Origin: a virus
Strand: one strand, 5' to 3'
DNA length: 64,000 nucleotides
Virus record (IMG/VR): IMGVR_UViG_3300022752_004330
Coordinates: 1-64,000 of that record
The stretch's first letter is position 1; each line of letters starts with the position of its first letter. Made by a program: the position numbers and the translations under genes. The notes under the pieces were generated by a model, which worked only from the letters and a program-made list of their open reading frames with translations, searched no databases and was not told the origin of the DNA. This document shows, one piece after another, positions 56,188 to 64,000 of the stretch.

Positions 56188-56556
56188 TTATAAAGTCATC
56201 TTCTGAGCAGCCATGGCTCGTTCTTCATCTGTTAATTCGTAGCATTTAGGCAAACGATTAGGATCTCGTAATAAATCATATTCGGATCTTTTCGTATACG
56301 TCTGTTTAAAATGTCTAAATACCAACCAGGTTACAAATGCCATGCTTACTACTGCTACATGTCCTATTACATTATAGCCAATGAGATAAAGTTCTCCCGC
56401 CCACAAACTAAATGCCACGGCCCAAAAACTTGCCAATAAAATACTGGCAATATATTTGATTTGTGGTGGTGCATCTTTTAGAGCATTTCGATTGGGGTCA
56501 AGAAGTTCGACGAATGCTCGATACACAACGATAATGAATTTAATTAGTCCAAACAT
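56188..56556 (-). CDS. Membrane protein with two hydrophobic segments (122 aa)
   Basis: Start at ATG ending 56556 (MFGLIKFIIVVYRAF), behind CGGAGAT; the longer frame overlaps the 49-aa gene. Hydrophobic segments span about 35-55 and 58-80, and a positively charged tail (RHFKQTYTKRSEYDLLRDPNR) follows. It is co-transcribed with the 49-aa gene from the 56748-56776 promoter. Resembles small phage inner-membrane proteins; no family recognised. Confidence 0.65.
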   Translation of the reverse strand: MFGLIKFIIVVYRAFVELLDPNRNALKDAPPQIKYIASILLASFWAVAFSLWAGELYLIGYNVIGHVAVVSMAFVTWLVFRHFKQTYTKRSEYDLLRDPNRLPKCYELTDEERAMAAQKMTL

Positions 56557-56575
56557 ATTAAGTATCTCCGAAAAA

Positions 56576-56725
56576 TTAGTCTTTAGATTTACCGCAGAGA
56601 TCCGGGTAAAATTGTTCATTACATACATTGGTTACAGCGTAATGTTTGTCTTTAATCCAATAAAGACCTAGGCAGATTAAAATTGGTAGTACAAAGGCTA
56701 CAAATATAGCAATTAAATACTTCAT
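56576..56725 (-). CDS. Very small single-span protein with C-terminal cysteines (49 aa)
   Basis: MKYLIAIFVAFVLPILICLGLYW is one membrane span or a signal peptide with a Cys at residue 18. The mature part has two further Cys (TNVCNEQFYPDLCGKS), which could form a disulphide in the periplasm. A perfect-spacing sigma70 promoter lies upstream (56748-56776) and TTAGGAC precedes the ATG at 10 nt. A lipoprotein or spanin-like role is possible but unproven. Confidence 0.6.
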   Translation of the reverse strand: MKYLIAIFVAFVLPILICLGLYWIKDKHYAVTNVCNEQFYPDLCGKSKD

Positions 56726-56747
56726 AGTGTGTCAGTCCTAAATAATA

Positions 56748-56776
56748 ATTATATACTATTTAATTAGATAGGTCAA
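56748..56776 (-). promoter_or_regulatory. Sigma70 promoter for the small membrane-protein pair
   Basis: TTGACC (56771-56776), 17 bp, TATAAT (56748-56753), in the 96-bp gap upstream of the 49-aa gene. The spacing is that of the left-end array. Confidence 0.75.
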
Positions 56777-56821
56777 TGGTTACTTAAATTTTTTGAATAG
56801 AAATTTACTAGGTAAAAAGTA

Positions 56822-57319
56822 TTAAAATGACCAACCTGAATTATATGTATTCCTAGATGTGGTTGCAAAAAAGTCTACGACAGCATGTAATAAAAACCAA
56901 TCAGCATTATTATTACTTCCGGAAATATTCCAAGTTCTAGGATCTCTAGCAGTAACATCATTTGCTGTTGCCCAATTGTAACCATTAAAGGTTCTTGTTG
57001 TGGTAAAATCAAAAACCACTATGGTAGATCTTCCTGTAAAATCATTTAGGTCTAAAAATTTAGTTCCAGTATTTCCATCTACTAATTTTGGTGGTTCCTC
57101 ATTAACAGGACTACTTCCCCCCGGATTAGTTACCGTAACACCAGACATACTTTGATTAACACCATCAGCTGTGAATACAAACTCCGATGCTTGAGGAAAA
57201 CTATTAGAACCTTGATTTACTCCTCCTCGAATGTTATTAATTTCCCACTTATAATATCTAAAAGGCAACAAGGAAACAGTAACTCCTCCTCTTATAACCA
57301 CTCCTCCTTGAAGTTGCAT
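56822..57319 (-). CDS. Discoidin-like (F5/8 type C) fibre protein (165 aa)
   Basis: Start set at ATG ending 57319 (MQLQGGVVIRGGVTVSLL), after the stop of the aldolase gene. Residues 20-165 look like an F5/8 type C sandwich: FRYYKWEINNIRGG, LVDGNTGTKFLDL and DVTARDPRTWNISGSNN..., the DGxxxTKWxxx and RxPxxWxxxGSND pattern of that family. Binding to cell-surface glycans is typical. Belongs to the right-hand fibre block. Confidence 0.7.
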   Translation of the reverse strand: MQLQGGVVIRGGVTVSLLPFRYYKWEINNIRGGVNQGSNSFPQASEFVFTADGVNQSMSGVTVTNPGGSSPVNEEPPKLVDGNTGTKFLDLNDFTGRSTIVVFDFTTTRTFNGYNWATANDVTARDPRTWNISGSNNNADWFLLHAVVDFFATTSRNTYNSGWSF

Positions 57320-57332
57320 ATTATAACATCCG

Positions 57333-57965
57333 CTAAACTTTTCCACTGGCAAGAACTATTTGACATATATGTTCTAAGCGTTCTATATGTTCAAAAGCAC
57401 GCCATGGAGTGGTATCTATGCTGACTACACCGTGTCCCTTAATACCCACTATGTCATAGGCAATATTTCCAAACTGATCTAGTTCTAGAGCACGATGACA
57501 ATGATCTGCTAGTTCTTGGCTAATTGGAGCAACATCTCCTACATTAGGTGCTACTTTGGTATAACGGCTTAGTTCAGGAAAATCTTTTACTAGGTCTTGT
57601 AGCACGATACCACGGTGCATGGCTGCTATGGTATAGGTTGGATGTAGATGAACTACCACACGAATATCTTCTGAGTGCTGTCCCATCTCTCTTTGTAGTC
57701 CCCAATGTAAAGGTAATTCTCCACTTGGTTTGAGATTCCCGCTAATGTCATCCTGTTCTATGACTTCAGGATATTCTGTTGTGCCATTATTAGCAATACG
57801 GATTTTTTTAAACATATCGTATTGTAGTTTTTGCTTACGCACACCACTAGGTGTTATATAAAAATGATTACGATCGTGATAGCGTATACTTAGATTACCA
57901 TCTCTACTAGTAATCCAATTACGACGGTATGCTTCTGCTAAAACATCGCAGCAAGTTTCTAACAT
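57333..57965 (-). CDS. Class II aldolase/adducin family protein (AraD/FucA-like), 210 aa
   Basis: WITSRDGNLSIRYHDRN (GNLS phosphate loop), ITPSGVRKQKL, LKPSGELPLHWGLQR (E of PSxExxLH), VVVHLHPTYTIAAM (HxHP metal site) and GIKGHGVVSID (GHG, third His) give all catalytic and metal residues of the fold. Members interconvert sugar phosphates (ribulose-5-P, fuculose-1-P, methylthioribulose-1-P). It fits with the sugar enzymes at 17.8-31.8 kb but lies 26 kb away among fibre genes. Good AAGGA ribosome site. Confidence 0.88.
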   Translation of the reverse strand: MLETCCDVLAEAYRRNWITSRDGNLSIRYHDRNHFYITPSGVRKQKLQYDMFKKIRIANNGTTEYPEVIEQDDISGNLKPSGELPLHWGLQREMGQHSEDIRVVVHLHPTYTIAAMHRGIVLQDLVKDFPELSRYTKVAPNVGDVAPISQELADHCHRALELDQFGNIAYDIVGIKGHGVVSIDTTPWRAFEHIERLEHICQIVLASGKV

Positions 57966-57984
57966 AAATTATCCTTGATGTACT

Positions 57985-59109
57985 TTAATATAATCGCTCA
58001 ATGCTGATAAAATTCTTTGAATAACCAGGGCCGATCATCAAAGTTATTCTGTAAAAACGATTGTTTGTAACATCGTTTACTAGATATTGACTACCATCAC
58101 CAGCATTTGGAAAATTATATCCAAACCAGGATCCGCTGGGAGTTGTAGTATATGTAGCAGCACTGGTCGTTGCGTTGCCACCTACACCATTTACATAACC
58201 GAACGTGGCACTAATATGAGCTTGAAATGATCCCGAAACAGCGGCTACACTTAATCCCCTATTACCTGATGTAGTAACCGTGGCCTTAATATTGTCTAAT
58301 GTAACAAACTGTCCTGCATCTACATAGTTAGAGATTGATTTAAAATCTGATACTGTAGGTATTATATAAATGAATGTGCCTGGGGGTTCACCTTGAGTTA
58401 GTGTTCCCGTATGTGTCCAACTGCTGGCAGGATCTGTAGATACAGTATAATGTGATCCATTACTCCAGGTCCCAAAATATCCATATAGTGTATAACTGGT
58501 TAGAGAATTTTGTATAACTTTAAAAATAGATGGGGCAGAAACATTGCTACCTAAAGCAGTATTTCTACTGGCAGATCCGTCACCGTAAAATCCATTTTTA
58601 TTTGATTGACCATTTGAAGTTTTAAAATATAACTCTGTCACTTGATTTTGAGAGAATTCTGTGTTGTAGCCACAGTGAGCAACTATTCTCATATAAAGAG
58701 TAGTTCCCTCATTAACCGTAGTCCAAGTTCCTAAATTCACATAGGATGCACTGCCTCCTGTTTGTGGAATATTAAAACTTGTAGAACCTCCTGAATCTCC
58801 CTTTGGTCCAGTATCGCCTTTAGGTCCTTGAGCACCAGTATCGCCTTTAGGTCCTTGAGCACCAGTATCCCCCTTAGGTCCTTGAGCACCAGGTAGTCCA
58901 TCCTTGCCAGCAGGTCCCGGCTCACCTTTCTCTCCTCTAGGTCCCATGTCACCCTGTGGCCCAGGTGTTCCATCTTTTCCATTCTCTCCACGATCGCCTT
59001 TAGGGCCTACCTCTCCCTTTATAACTGTTGTGTTATTAGAATCTAAACCGGTAAGCTCGCCTAGAATTGCCTTTAATTGTTCTTTTCTATAATTTATTAA
59101 AGTACTCAT
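57985..59109 (-). CDS. Collagen-like tail fibre (374 aa)
   Basis: Start at ATG ending 59109 ([19 protein letters not shown]), overlapping the upstream stop (ATGA). A helical N-terminus is followed by Gly-x-y collagen repeats at residues about 38-115 ([16 protein letters not shown]..., GDTGAQGPK). A beta-rich tip ends in a small domain. The DNA of the repeat is itself tandem (27-bp units at 58816-58869). Translationally coupled to the 125-aa gene. Confidence 0.85.
   Translation of the reverse strand: MSTLINYRKEQLKAILGELTGLDSNNTTVIKGEVGPKGDRGENGKDGTPGPQGDMGPRGEKGEPGPAGKDGLPGAQGPKGDTGAQGPKGDTGAQGPKGDTGPKGDSGGSTSFNIPQTGGSASYVNLGTWTTVNEGTTLYMRIVAHCGYNTEFSQNQVTELYFKTSNGQSNKNGFYGDGSASRNTALGSNVSAPSIFKVIQNSLTSYTLYGYFGTWSNGSHYTVSTDPASSWTHTGTLTQGEPPGTFIYIIPTVSDFKSISNYVDAGQFVTLDNIKATVTTSGNRGLSVAAVSGSFQAHISATFGYVNGVGGNATTSAATYTTTPSGSWFGYNFPNAGDGSQYLVNDVTNNRFYRITLMIGPGYSKNFISIERLY
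58816..58869 (-). repeat. 27-bp tandem repeat in the collagen-like gene
   Basis: Two identical 27-bp units (58816-58842, 58843-58869), and a third diverged copy after them, encode GDTGAQGPK. In-frame expansion would lengthen the fibre. Confidence 0.75.
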
Positions 59110-59483
59110 TCGTATAATCTCCACTCTTCACCATTATAAAACACACCAATGCTATCATTGTTTAAACTTACCGTAATGTAAGGAGTCCCTAATATTGTAT
59201 TACCGTTTCCATCTAAGATTAAATTATTGGTAGAAAAAGTTCCAAAGGCATCTAAGAAAAATATAGCATCTCCAATAGATGGAATTTCCGGTAAAGTAGC
59301 GGTTATTTTTTGACTTCTACTGTCTACTCCATACCTTTTTCCGGACATAGCATTAAAGTTGTCTGATTTAATGTCAAACCCAGGTTCTAAATGAGACTTA
59401 GAATTTAATCTCTGTAATACTTCATCATGAGTACCGGAGGTTGAATCTATAAACGGAGTAAAAACAAAAGTTGTTTGTGTCAT
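59106..59483 (-). CDS. Virion protein upstream of the collagen-like fibre (125 aa)
   Basis: Residues 60-110 ([38 protein letters not shown]) follow the pattern of small phage fibre domains in which ATLP...GDxIxFxDxxGxxxxNxxxI recurs. The C-terminus is a NGEEWRLYE strand. AGGAAATTTCT precedes ATG 59483. Likely a fibre-base or tip domain. Confidence 0.7.
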   Translation of the reverse strand: MTQTTFVFTPFIDSTSGTHDEVLQRLNSKSHLEPGFDIKSDNFNAMSGKRYGVDSRSQKITATLPEIPSIGDAIFFLDAFGTFSTNNLILDGNGNTILGTPYITVSLNNDSIGVFYNGEEWRLYE

Positions 59484-59530
59484 AGAAATTTCCTAATATT
59501 AAATTATAATATTATTTAAACATTTTTATT

Positions 59531-59845
59531 TTATTTTTCAATCTTAACTCTAACCGAAAACTCGCTATTTTCACTGGCACTTAATACACACCCTTGATTA
59601 TTTTTGTATTCAATTATAGTCCATGCAGTAGTTTTTTCATTATAAAGTAAAACTACATTATTACCTTCGTCGTTATTCCTACCTCTCCAAATCGGAGTTT
59701 CTCCATATTTAGGGTCGCTGAGTTGTTTTAGTACCGAAGTAAAATCCGAAAAACAAACAACTGGTTTAGAAAAAAGATTTTGCCCGTATGTACTATCAGA
59801 CAAAAATATACACATGGTTATAGTTAGAATTTTTATTATTTTCAT
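59531..59845 (-). CDS. Secreted small protein with signal peptide (104 aa)
   Basis: MKIIKILTITMCIFLSDSTYGQNLF is a classic Sec signal peptide with predicted cleavage near YG-QN, so the mature protein (about 83 aa) would be periplasmic or extracellular. It has two Cys (VVCFSD, QGCVLS) and beta-like strands. Starts on the stop of the 260-aa gene. A phage-encoded secreted protein may alter the host surface, but the function is unknown. Confidence 0.7.
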   Translation of the reverse strand: MKIIKILTITMCIFLSDSTYGQNLFSKPVVCFSDFTSVLKQLSDPKYGETPIWRGRNNDEGNNVVLLYNEKTTAWTIIEYKNNQGCVLSASENSEFSVRVKIEK

Positions 59846-60627
59846 TATAAATTGTACCTACCTCTAAAGGCGTCATAGTTTTGAATTATTTCATTATCAG
59901 TTAATGCTCGATCATATAAAAGAAAAACGCCAAACCTACCAATAAATCTTCCAACTCCCCAATTTACAGCGGTGTTGGCTAATCCTATTTTTGCAGGTGC
60001 ATCAGTTGTACTACTGACATATGCACCAAAAGTGCTTACAGATGAAAATACGCCGTTAGTAAACATTGTAACTGTTGCACCGGACTGTCGCATGCCTATA
60101 AATTGCCAACGATTAGCTGTATCTTGTAAACCTGAACTATTTCCTGCTACAGAATTATTTGCCGCAAACATCGTATAGGGATTTCCCGTATATGCATTTC
60201 CTGGTGTCCCCCCATTGGCATTAATTATGCGCCAACCATTAAAATACCCTGTACCTGTTCCATGAATTATATAACTATCTCCGGAATTATTTCCACCAAC
60301 GCCGAAATTCGTTATGAAATAAGAACAACATAATGAAAAATTTCTACTACTTCCTAGTGAGTTATAATCTATTCCAGAACTCAATTGTATATATTGGTAC
60401 GATGAACCGTCTATTGTAAATGTTCTTTCCGCAGAATTATAGGTCGGAGAATTTACCAAGCTTGCAGTTCTATTATTACCACTGAGATCAAACCAACTTG
60501 TTCCAGACCCAGGATAACTGGTTGAATTGGCAGCATCTAAATACGTTATTAAATTAGAAACTACTGGAGACGGTGGTGCAAGGATATTTATAGGACCGAA
60601 AAAATTTACACCACCGGATATGTTCAT
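59845..60627 (-). CDS. LamG/concanavalin-like fibre protein (260 aa)
   Basis: LITYLDAANSTSYPGSGTSWFDLSGNNRTASLVN is the start of LamG-like virion domains; the Asp/Asn in DLSGNN and ERTFTIDGSSYQYIQL fit. The strands RWQFIGMRQSGATVTMFTNG and FGVFLLYDRALTDNEIIQNYDAFRGRY end the domain as in other phage LamG proteins. Probably a glycan-binding tip of the right-hand fibre block. Confidence 0.8.
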   Translation of the reverse strand: MNISGGVNFFGPINILAPPSPVVSNLITYLDAANSTSYPGSGTSWFDLSGNNRTASLVNSPTYNSAERTFTIDGSSYQYIQLSSGIDYNSLGSSRNFSLCCSYFITNFGVGGNNSGDSYIIHGTGTGYFNGWRIINANGGTPGNAYTGNPYTMFAANNSVAGNSSGLQDTANRWQFIGMRQSGATVTMFTNGVFSSVSTFGAYVSSTTDAPAKIGLANTAVNWGVGRFIGRFGVFLLYDRALTDNEIIQNYDAFRGRYNL

Positions 60628-60656
60628 ATATTTTAAAATCAGTATAATAAATGTAT

Positions 60657-60890
60657 TTAATGTTTTGTGGTAAACCTCGAGATTAACATTTCTCTCATCA
60701 TTTCTAATTCGTCTTTTGATTTTACAATTATTTTAGAATCTAGATCTTCATCATCTTCCCAAAAATGTTTAGGAAAACGTAAGAAAAGGTAAATGTCTCT
60801 CCATGTAGTAGTTACACCTTGGTCAAAACACAACTCAATCACACGAAATATACTATAACTTATTATTTGGTGCAATTGGTTTTCGTTCAT
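60657..60890 (-). CDS. Small hypothetical protein (77 aa)
   Basis: A helical protein (MNENQLHQIISYSIFRVIELCFDQ...). It starts inside the 3' end of the 52-aa gene (38-nt overlap) without a clear ribosome site, so reinitiation is likely. The centre reads DIYLFLRFPKHFWEDDED. No family recognised. Confidence 0.6.
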   Translation of the reverse strand: MNENQLHQIISYSIFRVIELCFDQGVTTTWRDIYLFLRFPKHFWEDDEDLDSKIIVKSKDELEMMREMLISRFTTKH

Positions 60891-61011
60891 TTTCTTTTTC
60901 TATCTTATCTACAGGATTTTGTGATTGCGACTGATTAATGGGAAATTTTTTGTCCCTAATAAAGCTAGGAGGAAGTGGTTCAGGTCTACGTTTAGATCTG
61001 AACCATGTCAT
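60853..61011 (-). CDS. Very small basic protein (52 aa)
   Basis: MTWFRSKRRPEPLPPSFIRDKKF... is proline- and lysine-rich, with no predicted fold. Its frame is continuous from ATG ending at 61011 to TAG at 60853. Evidence is limited to position between two genes on the same strand and a plausible overlap, so it is moderately supported. Confidence 0.45.
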   Translation of the reverse strand: MTWFRSKRRPEPLPPSFIRDKKFPINQSQSQNPVDKIEKENERKPIAPNNKL

Positions 61012-61054
61012 ATTTAACTAACCTTTGAAAGTATATCATAGATTAATATACTTA

Positions 61055-62029
61055 TCATTTGTTTGCCAAAGGATTATCTAGAGCTTTTTTCAAATCCTCA
61101 TTAATCTTTTTATCTAGAGCCTTCATTCTTGCATCTATTTCTTTGTTATTAGCAGCTATGGCCTTGGTATTTTCAGCAGACATACGATTCATTTCTTTAG
61201 TTGCATTGTTCAGAGCAAGGTCGGCTTGTTTTTGAATATTCCTTACATCAGCCTTGACCTCTTGTACGGTCTTATCTATTTCTCTTTGCTGACTCTTATT
61301 ACTGCTTTCTACTCCTTCTACTACCTTATCCAATCTACGTATGTCATTCTTAAGATCGTTCTTTATATCTCTTGTATACTCTGCTGTTTTGTCCGATCCT
61401 TCTTGCACGGCTTTGAGAGTTTTATTCATGCTTTCTTCAGTCTTGGCCATGTTTTCTTCAATCACTGTGATTCGCTTGTCATAGGTTGAAAGATCGGGAG
61501 CTACATATTTGGCAATTTTCTCCTTCATATCTATATAGCCTTTGTAAACTTCGAAAGCACCATACATACCACCAATAGCAGAACTCAATGCAGCAGCGGC
61601 AATTCCTATTTTGGCCGGCGTAAATTCAATACCGGCCACGGTCCACACTCTGTTTTTATCAGTTAGTTTTTTAATTTCATCTACTTTTTTATCTAAATTT
61701 ATAGTAGCAGGCTTCTCACCGGTAGATGGTACGGCTGTTTGAGTTGTTGAGTTAGCAGGTTTGGTTGTTTGAACAGTTGAAGTTTTTTTAGGTAACGTTT
61801 TTTTACTTTTCGAAGCAGTTGCCTTTTTTCCTTTGACAGCCTTTTTTGTCTTTCCTTTATTAGCCAAGGCCGCAGCTCCAAGAGCACCTGCTGCTAGTAA
61901 GGCTGCATTTGAGCCTTCTTCAGTCTGTTCTTCTTCAGTCTGTTCTTCTTCAGTCTGTTCTTCTTCAGTCTGCTGCTCTTCGTTATTTTCTTCAGGTTTT
62001 TCTTCTGTTTCATCTTTGTCTTTAGACAT
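61055..62029 (-). CDS. Acidic repeat / coiled-coil protein (324 aa)
   Basis: The first 40 residues are almost purely acidic with four EEQTE units from a 15-bp DNA repeat. A Lys-rich segment follows (KGKTKKAVKGKKATASKSKK), a weak hydrophobic stretch lies near 145-165 (AGIEFTPAKIGIAAAALSSAIGG), and from about 190 to the end there is a continuous charged coiled coil (ENMAKTEESMNKTLKAVQEG...). AGGAGAT precedes the ATG. The coiled coil suggests a tail-length, tether or scaffold function. Confidence 0.7.
   Translation of the reverse strand: MSKDKDETEEKPEENNEEQQTEEEQTEEEQTEEEQTEEGSNAALLAAGALGAAALANKGKTKKAVKGKKATASKSKKTLPKKTSTVQTTKPANSTTQTAVPSTGEKPATINLDKKVDEIKKLTDKNRVWTVAGIEFTPAKIGIAAAALSSAIGGMYGAFEVYKGYIDMKEKIAKYVAPDLSTYDKRITVIEENMAKTEESMNKTLKAVQEGSDKTAEYTRDIKNDLKNDIRRLDKVVEGVESSNKSQQREIDKTVQEVKADVRNIQKQADLALNNATKEMNRMSAENTKAIAANNKEIDARMKALDKKINEDLKKALDNPLANK
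61916..61975 (-). repeat. 15-bp coding tandem repeat (EEQTE)
   Basis: Four tandem units (TTCTTCAGTCTGTTC on the plus strand at 61916, 61931 and 61946, and a variant at 61961) encode the repeated acidic segment. In-frame length variation is expected. Confidence 0.75.
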
Positions 62030-62032
62030 TTT

Positions 62033-64000
62033 TTATCTCCTATACTGCTGTTCTATCATTTCTTGATGCCTTGCATCTTGAGCTAGATTACGTAATGCTC
62101 TAACATTATCTATTGTACGTTGGTTACGATATATTTCGCGTGGTGTATAAAATGCTGCATCTTTTAACACCAAAGAAGCATAAACATTAAAACCTTGAGG
62201 GGCTAGGGCAATGGTCTCTATACCGATACCACCGGCAAGTTCATTATTGGCTACATTTCTATTCACGCTAGATAATTCTGTTTTTGGCTGATTAGAATCA
62301 GTCATTAATATACGTCCTTCAACTATTGACGTTATTGGATTTGTTCTATTAGTAATGAAATTAGCAGGATTCACTATAGAATCTAATTCTGTAGTTTTTA
62401 TTTCAACTGGATTTACCACAGTGGACTGCGTAATAGTACTTGATTCAGGTATTATTACACTGGCAGGTGCGGGCGCTGAATCTGTCATTGGTATTGTTGG
62501 TCTAAACACATTGGTTACCTGCGGACGATTGTCAATTACCGCTAGGTCAACTTGTGGTACAGTCATTAACATTGGTTCTTGCTTAGGTGTCTGTACTATG
62601 TCATTACCCTGTGGTGATTGATAGGGCGTAATTATCGCTGCTACGGTTGTTGTTTGCGTGACAATATTTTGTTGTGGTTCAGGCGCTCTAACTTGAGAGA
62701 TCAATGACCCTGTATTTGTAGGTTCGTTAGGCATTACAATTTCTACTGGTGTTGAAGTTTGTCTTTGTGCTATTGATAACTGTGGTTGAAGTGCAGCAGA
62801 AATTGAGCTTAATGTTGTATTGGTAACAGGTCCTAAATTCATCTGCGCTGCCATGGTATTAACACTGTTGGTAGTCATTGGAACATTAGCAGCTTGAGCG
62901 GCGTCAGCAGCAGCATCTGAGGCCGCTGCACCTTGCTGTTGGTTAGCGTCTGCTACAGACACAGCCTCCGATCTTGCGGCATCGGCACGAGCAATAGCTT
63001 CATTTCTAGCATTTTCACTCGCTCTTTGTGCTATAGTTTGCTCTCTACGCTGATTTGCCTGTACAAGACTTAGGGCAAATTGTGTATTGGATCTAGTCGC
63101 AGATGGTTCATTACTGGCACTAGTGTTTACCGCAGTTGCTACATTAACAGAGGGTGTAGCACCGTTGGCATTTTCTATAGTAACAGTGATTGCACCGCCT
63201 GGGGCAGATGAGCTAGAGCTAGTAGTTGCTGGTGTTAGAGCAGCTATGCGTTCTTGTTGTGCCTTAACATCTGCTATGACTTGAGTCAAGGTTGATTGAA
63301 AATTACTACAATTAGGACTATATAAACCATTAGTGTAACAAGGATCAGGAGTCCAGATAGGCCTAGTCCAACCGACCCAACCAAAATGATTCCATACATC
63401 ACTGGCCCACCATTGAACAGATCCCATGTCTAAACTATTCTTACTTTCAGTGAACAAATGCCTAGAACTAAAACTACCAGCATTATTATTACCAGATACA
63501 TACCATTGATTTTGAAACATAGTAGTATTGTTCTTATCACTTATTCTAAAGTTTATATTACCGCCACCATCGGTACGCCAATCTGTACACCAAAACAAAA
63601 AGGTATTATAACAAGCACCGTAATTATACCAATTGAATCCGTAGTCGTAGCCGTGCAATACCACACCTCCGCCAATGTGTGGCAAGGATTGAGCTATGTT
63701 ATAACTATAATAAAATGTTGGACTTTTGGCTCCTTGTAGAACATTAGAAAATCCGGCACAACTGGAATTAAATGCAGGATTTAATATACAAGGATCTACA
63801 CTATATATGGCACGGATGTATGCGTCTTTTACTTGAGGTCCATAACAGTTTGGATTACATGCCCAAAATCCCTGGTCACTTCCAATGATTTCATAATTTA
63901 CAGCACCGGCCTGAGCTAAAGGTTTTGCCCCAGCAAAGGTAACTGTTTGTGATAAAGTTTGCCAGCTGGGGTTATAGGGACTATTACCATCGTTTATGTT
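62033..64000 (-). CDS. Large cysteine-containing virion or secreted protein, N-terminus off the right edge (at least 655 aa)
   Basis: The frame stays open from 62033 to the window end, so internal start codons such as the TTG at 63685 are not the true start. The visible N-terminal 220 residues are rich in Cys, Trp and Tyr (QGFWACNPNCYGPQ, DPCILNPAFNSSCAGF, CYNTFLFWCTDW), unusual for a cytoplasmic phage protein. They are followed by low-complexity Ala/Gln/Glu/Asn repeats (ARADAARSEAVSVADA...) and Val/Thr/Pro-rich stretches. The end has YTPREIYRNQRTIDNVRALRNL. Possibly an exported or virion protein stabilised by disulphides. Confidence 0.7.
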   Translation of the reverse strand, partial: NINDGNSPYNPSWQTLSQTVTFAGAKPLAQAGAVNYEIIGSDQGFWACNPNCYGPQVKDAYIRAIYSVDPCILNPAFNSSCAGFSNVLQGAKSPTFYYSYNIAQSLPHIGGGVVLHGYDYGFNWYNYGACYNTFLFWCTDWRTDGGGNINFRISDKNNTTMFQNQWYVSGNNNAGSFSSRHLFTESKNSLDMGSVQWWASDVWNHFGWVGWTRPIWTPDPCYTNGLYSPNCSNFQSTLTQVIADVKAQQERIAALTPATTSSSSSAPGGAITVTIENANGATPSVNVATAVNTSASNEPSATRSNTQFALSLVQANQRREQTIAQRASENARNEAIARADAARSEAVSVADANQQQGAAASDAAADAAQAANVPMTTNSVNTMAAQMNLGPVTNTTLSSISAALQPQLSIAQRQTSTPVEIVMPNEPTNTGSLISQVRAPEPQQNIVTQTTTVAAIITPYQSPQGNDIVQTPKQEPMLMTVPQVDLAVIDNRPQVTNVFRPTIPMTDSAPAPASVIIPESSTITQSTVVNPVEIKTTELDSIVNPANFITNRTNPITSIVEGRILMTDSNQPKTELSSVNRNVANNELAGGIGIETIALAPQGFNVYASLVLKDAAFYTPREIYRNQRTIDNVRALRNLAQDARHQEMIEQQYRR

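Overview
The window looks like part of a large T4-like (myovirus-type) tailed-phage genome. The virion genes are long modular tail-fibre, tailspike and structural ORFs. They include collagen-like fibres with the NGDSLR...FxKxNxNF start and a 970-aa protein carrying the DTDFEYGTQPTKWE signature that I associate with T4-like cyanophages. There are dense overlapping genes, T4-late-like TAAATA elements and no ribosomal or tRNA genes. The host-derived genes (IscU, IscA, ErpA-like, IF-1, YqgE) read like proteobacterial, probably betaproteobacterial, proteins. The host is therefore inferred to be a proteobacterium, not a cyanobacterium.

Layout. (1) 1-5,970, minus strand: an early region of about 22 very small genes. 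They are driven leftward by 12 near-identical sigma70 promoters (TTGAC[A/T/C]-17 bp-TATAAT-like), most followed by a strong AAGGAG ribosome site. (2) 5,970-6,831: a gene-free block with paired palindromes, a nested inverted-repeat structure, a hairpin abutting a perfect DnaA box, six 11-bp iterons and an 18-bp direct repeat. It is a candidate replication origin and control region. (3) 6,832-9,307: YqgE, a DUF6165-like protein and two GT9-like glycosyltransferases. (4) 9,393-17,820: a tailspike, small Ig-like virion proteins and a phosphoribosyltransferase/beta-propeller fusion. (5) 17,854-31,818: a strikingly AT-rich, tightly overlapping cluster of about 15 sugar and small-molecule genes: nucleotidyltransferases, two tandem twitch-type radical SAM proteins, an Asp/Asn-hydroxylase-like protein, a cupin, an NTase-kinase fusion, and AroE-, KdsC- and GatZ-like enzymes. 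(6) 31,910-33,085: a SleB lysin, a holin-like membrane protein and a small basic protein. (7) 33,070-37,487: an Fe-S assembly operon (HNH-iscU-iscA-orf), a divergent erpA-like gene, ATP-dependent DNA ligase, IF-1 and a second HNH nuclease. (8) 37,547-53,401: collagen-like fibre, a 999-aa repeat protein, a 2,661-aa LamG/glycine-rich adhesin and a 970-aa virion protein. (9) 53,398-64,000, minus strand: a compact PHP-less DnaE-like polymerase with a glutamine-amidotransferase-like neighbour, a small membrane-protein pair, a class II aldolase and more fibre and virion proteins, the last running off the right edge.

How it fits together: the small left genes are likely host-takeover functions expressed by host RNA polymerase, and the plus-strand virion genes are probably late. 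The AT-rich cluster probably builds and transfers an unusual sugar or modified amino-acid decoration onto virion or host surfaces. The isc/erpA/infA genes look like captured host metabolism and translation factors. The strongest anomaly is the iscU gene: its reading frame is interrupted by exactly 8 nt at the catalytic Cys-Gly-Asp motif, with a stop codon directly after a GGC codon and a second GGC at the point where the conserved frame resumes. This is the layout of a T4 gene 60-type ribosomal bypass, and an HNH endonuclease gene lies directly upstream.
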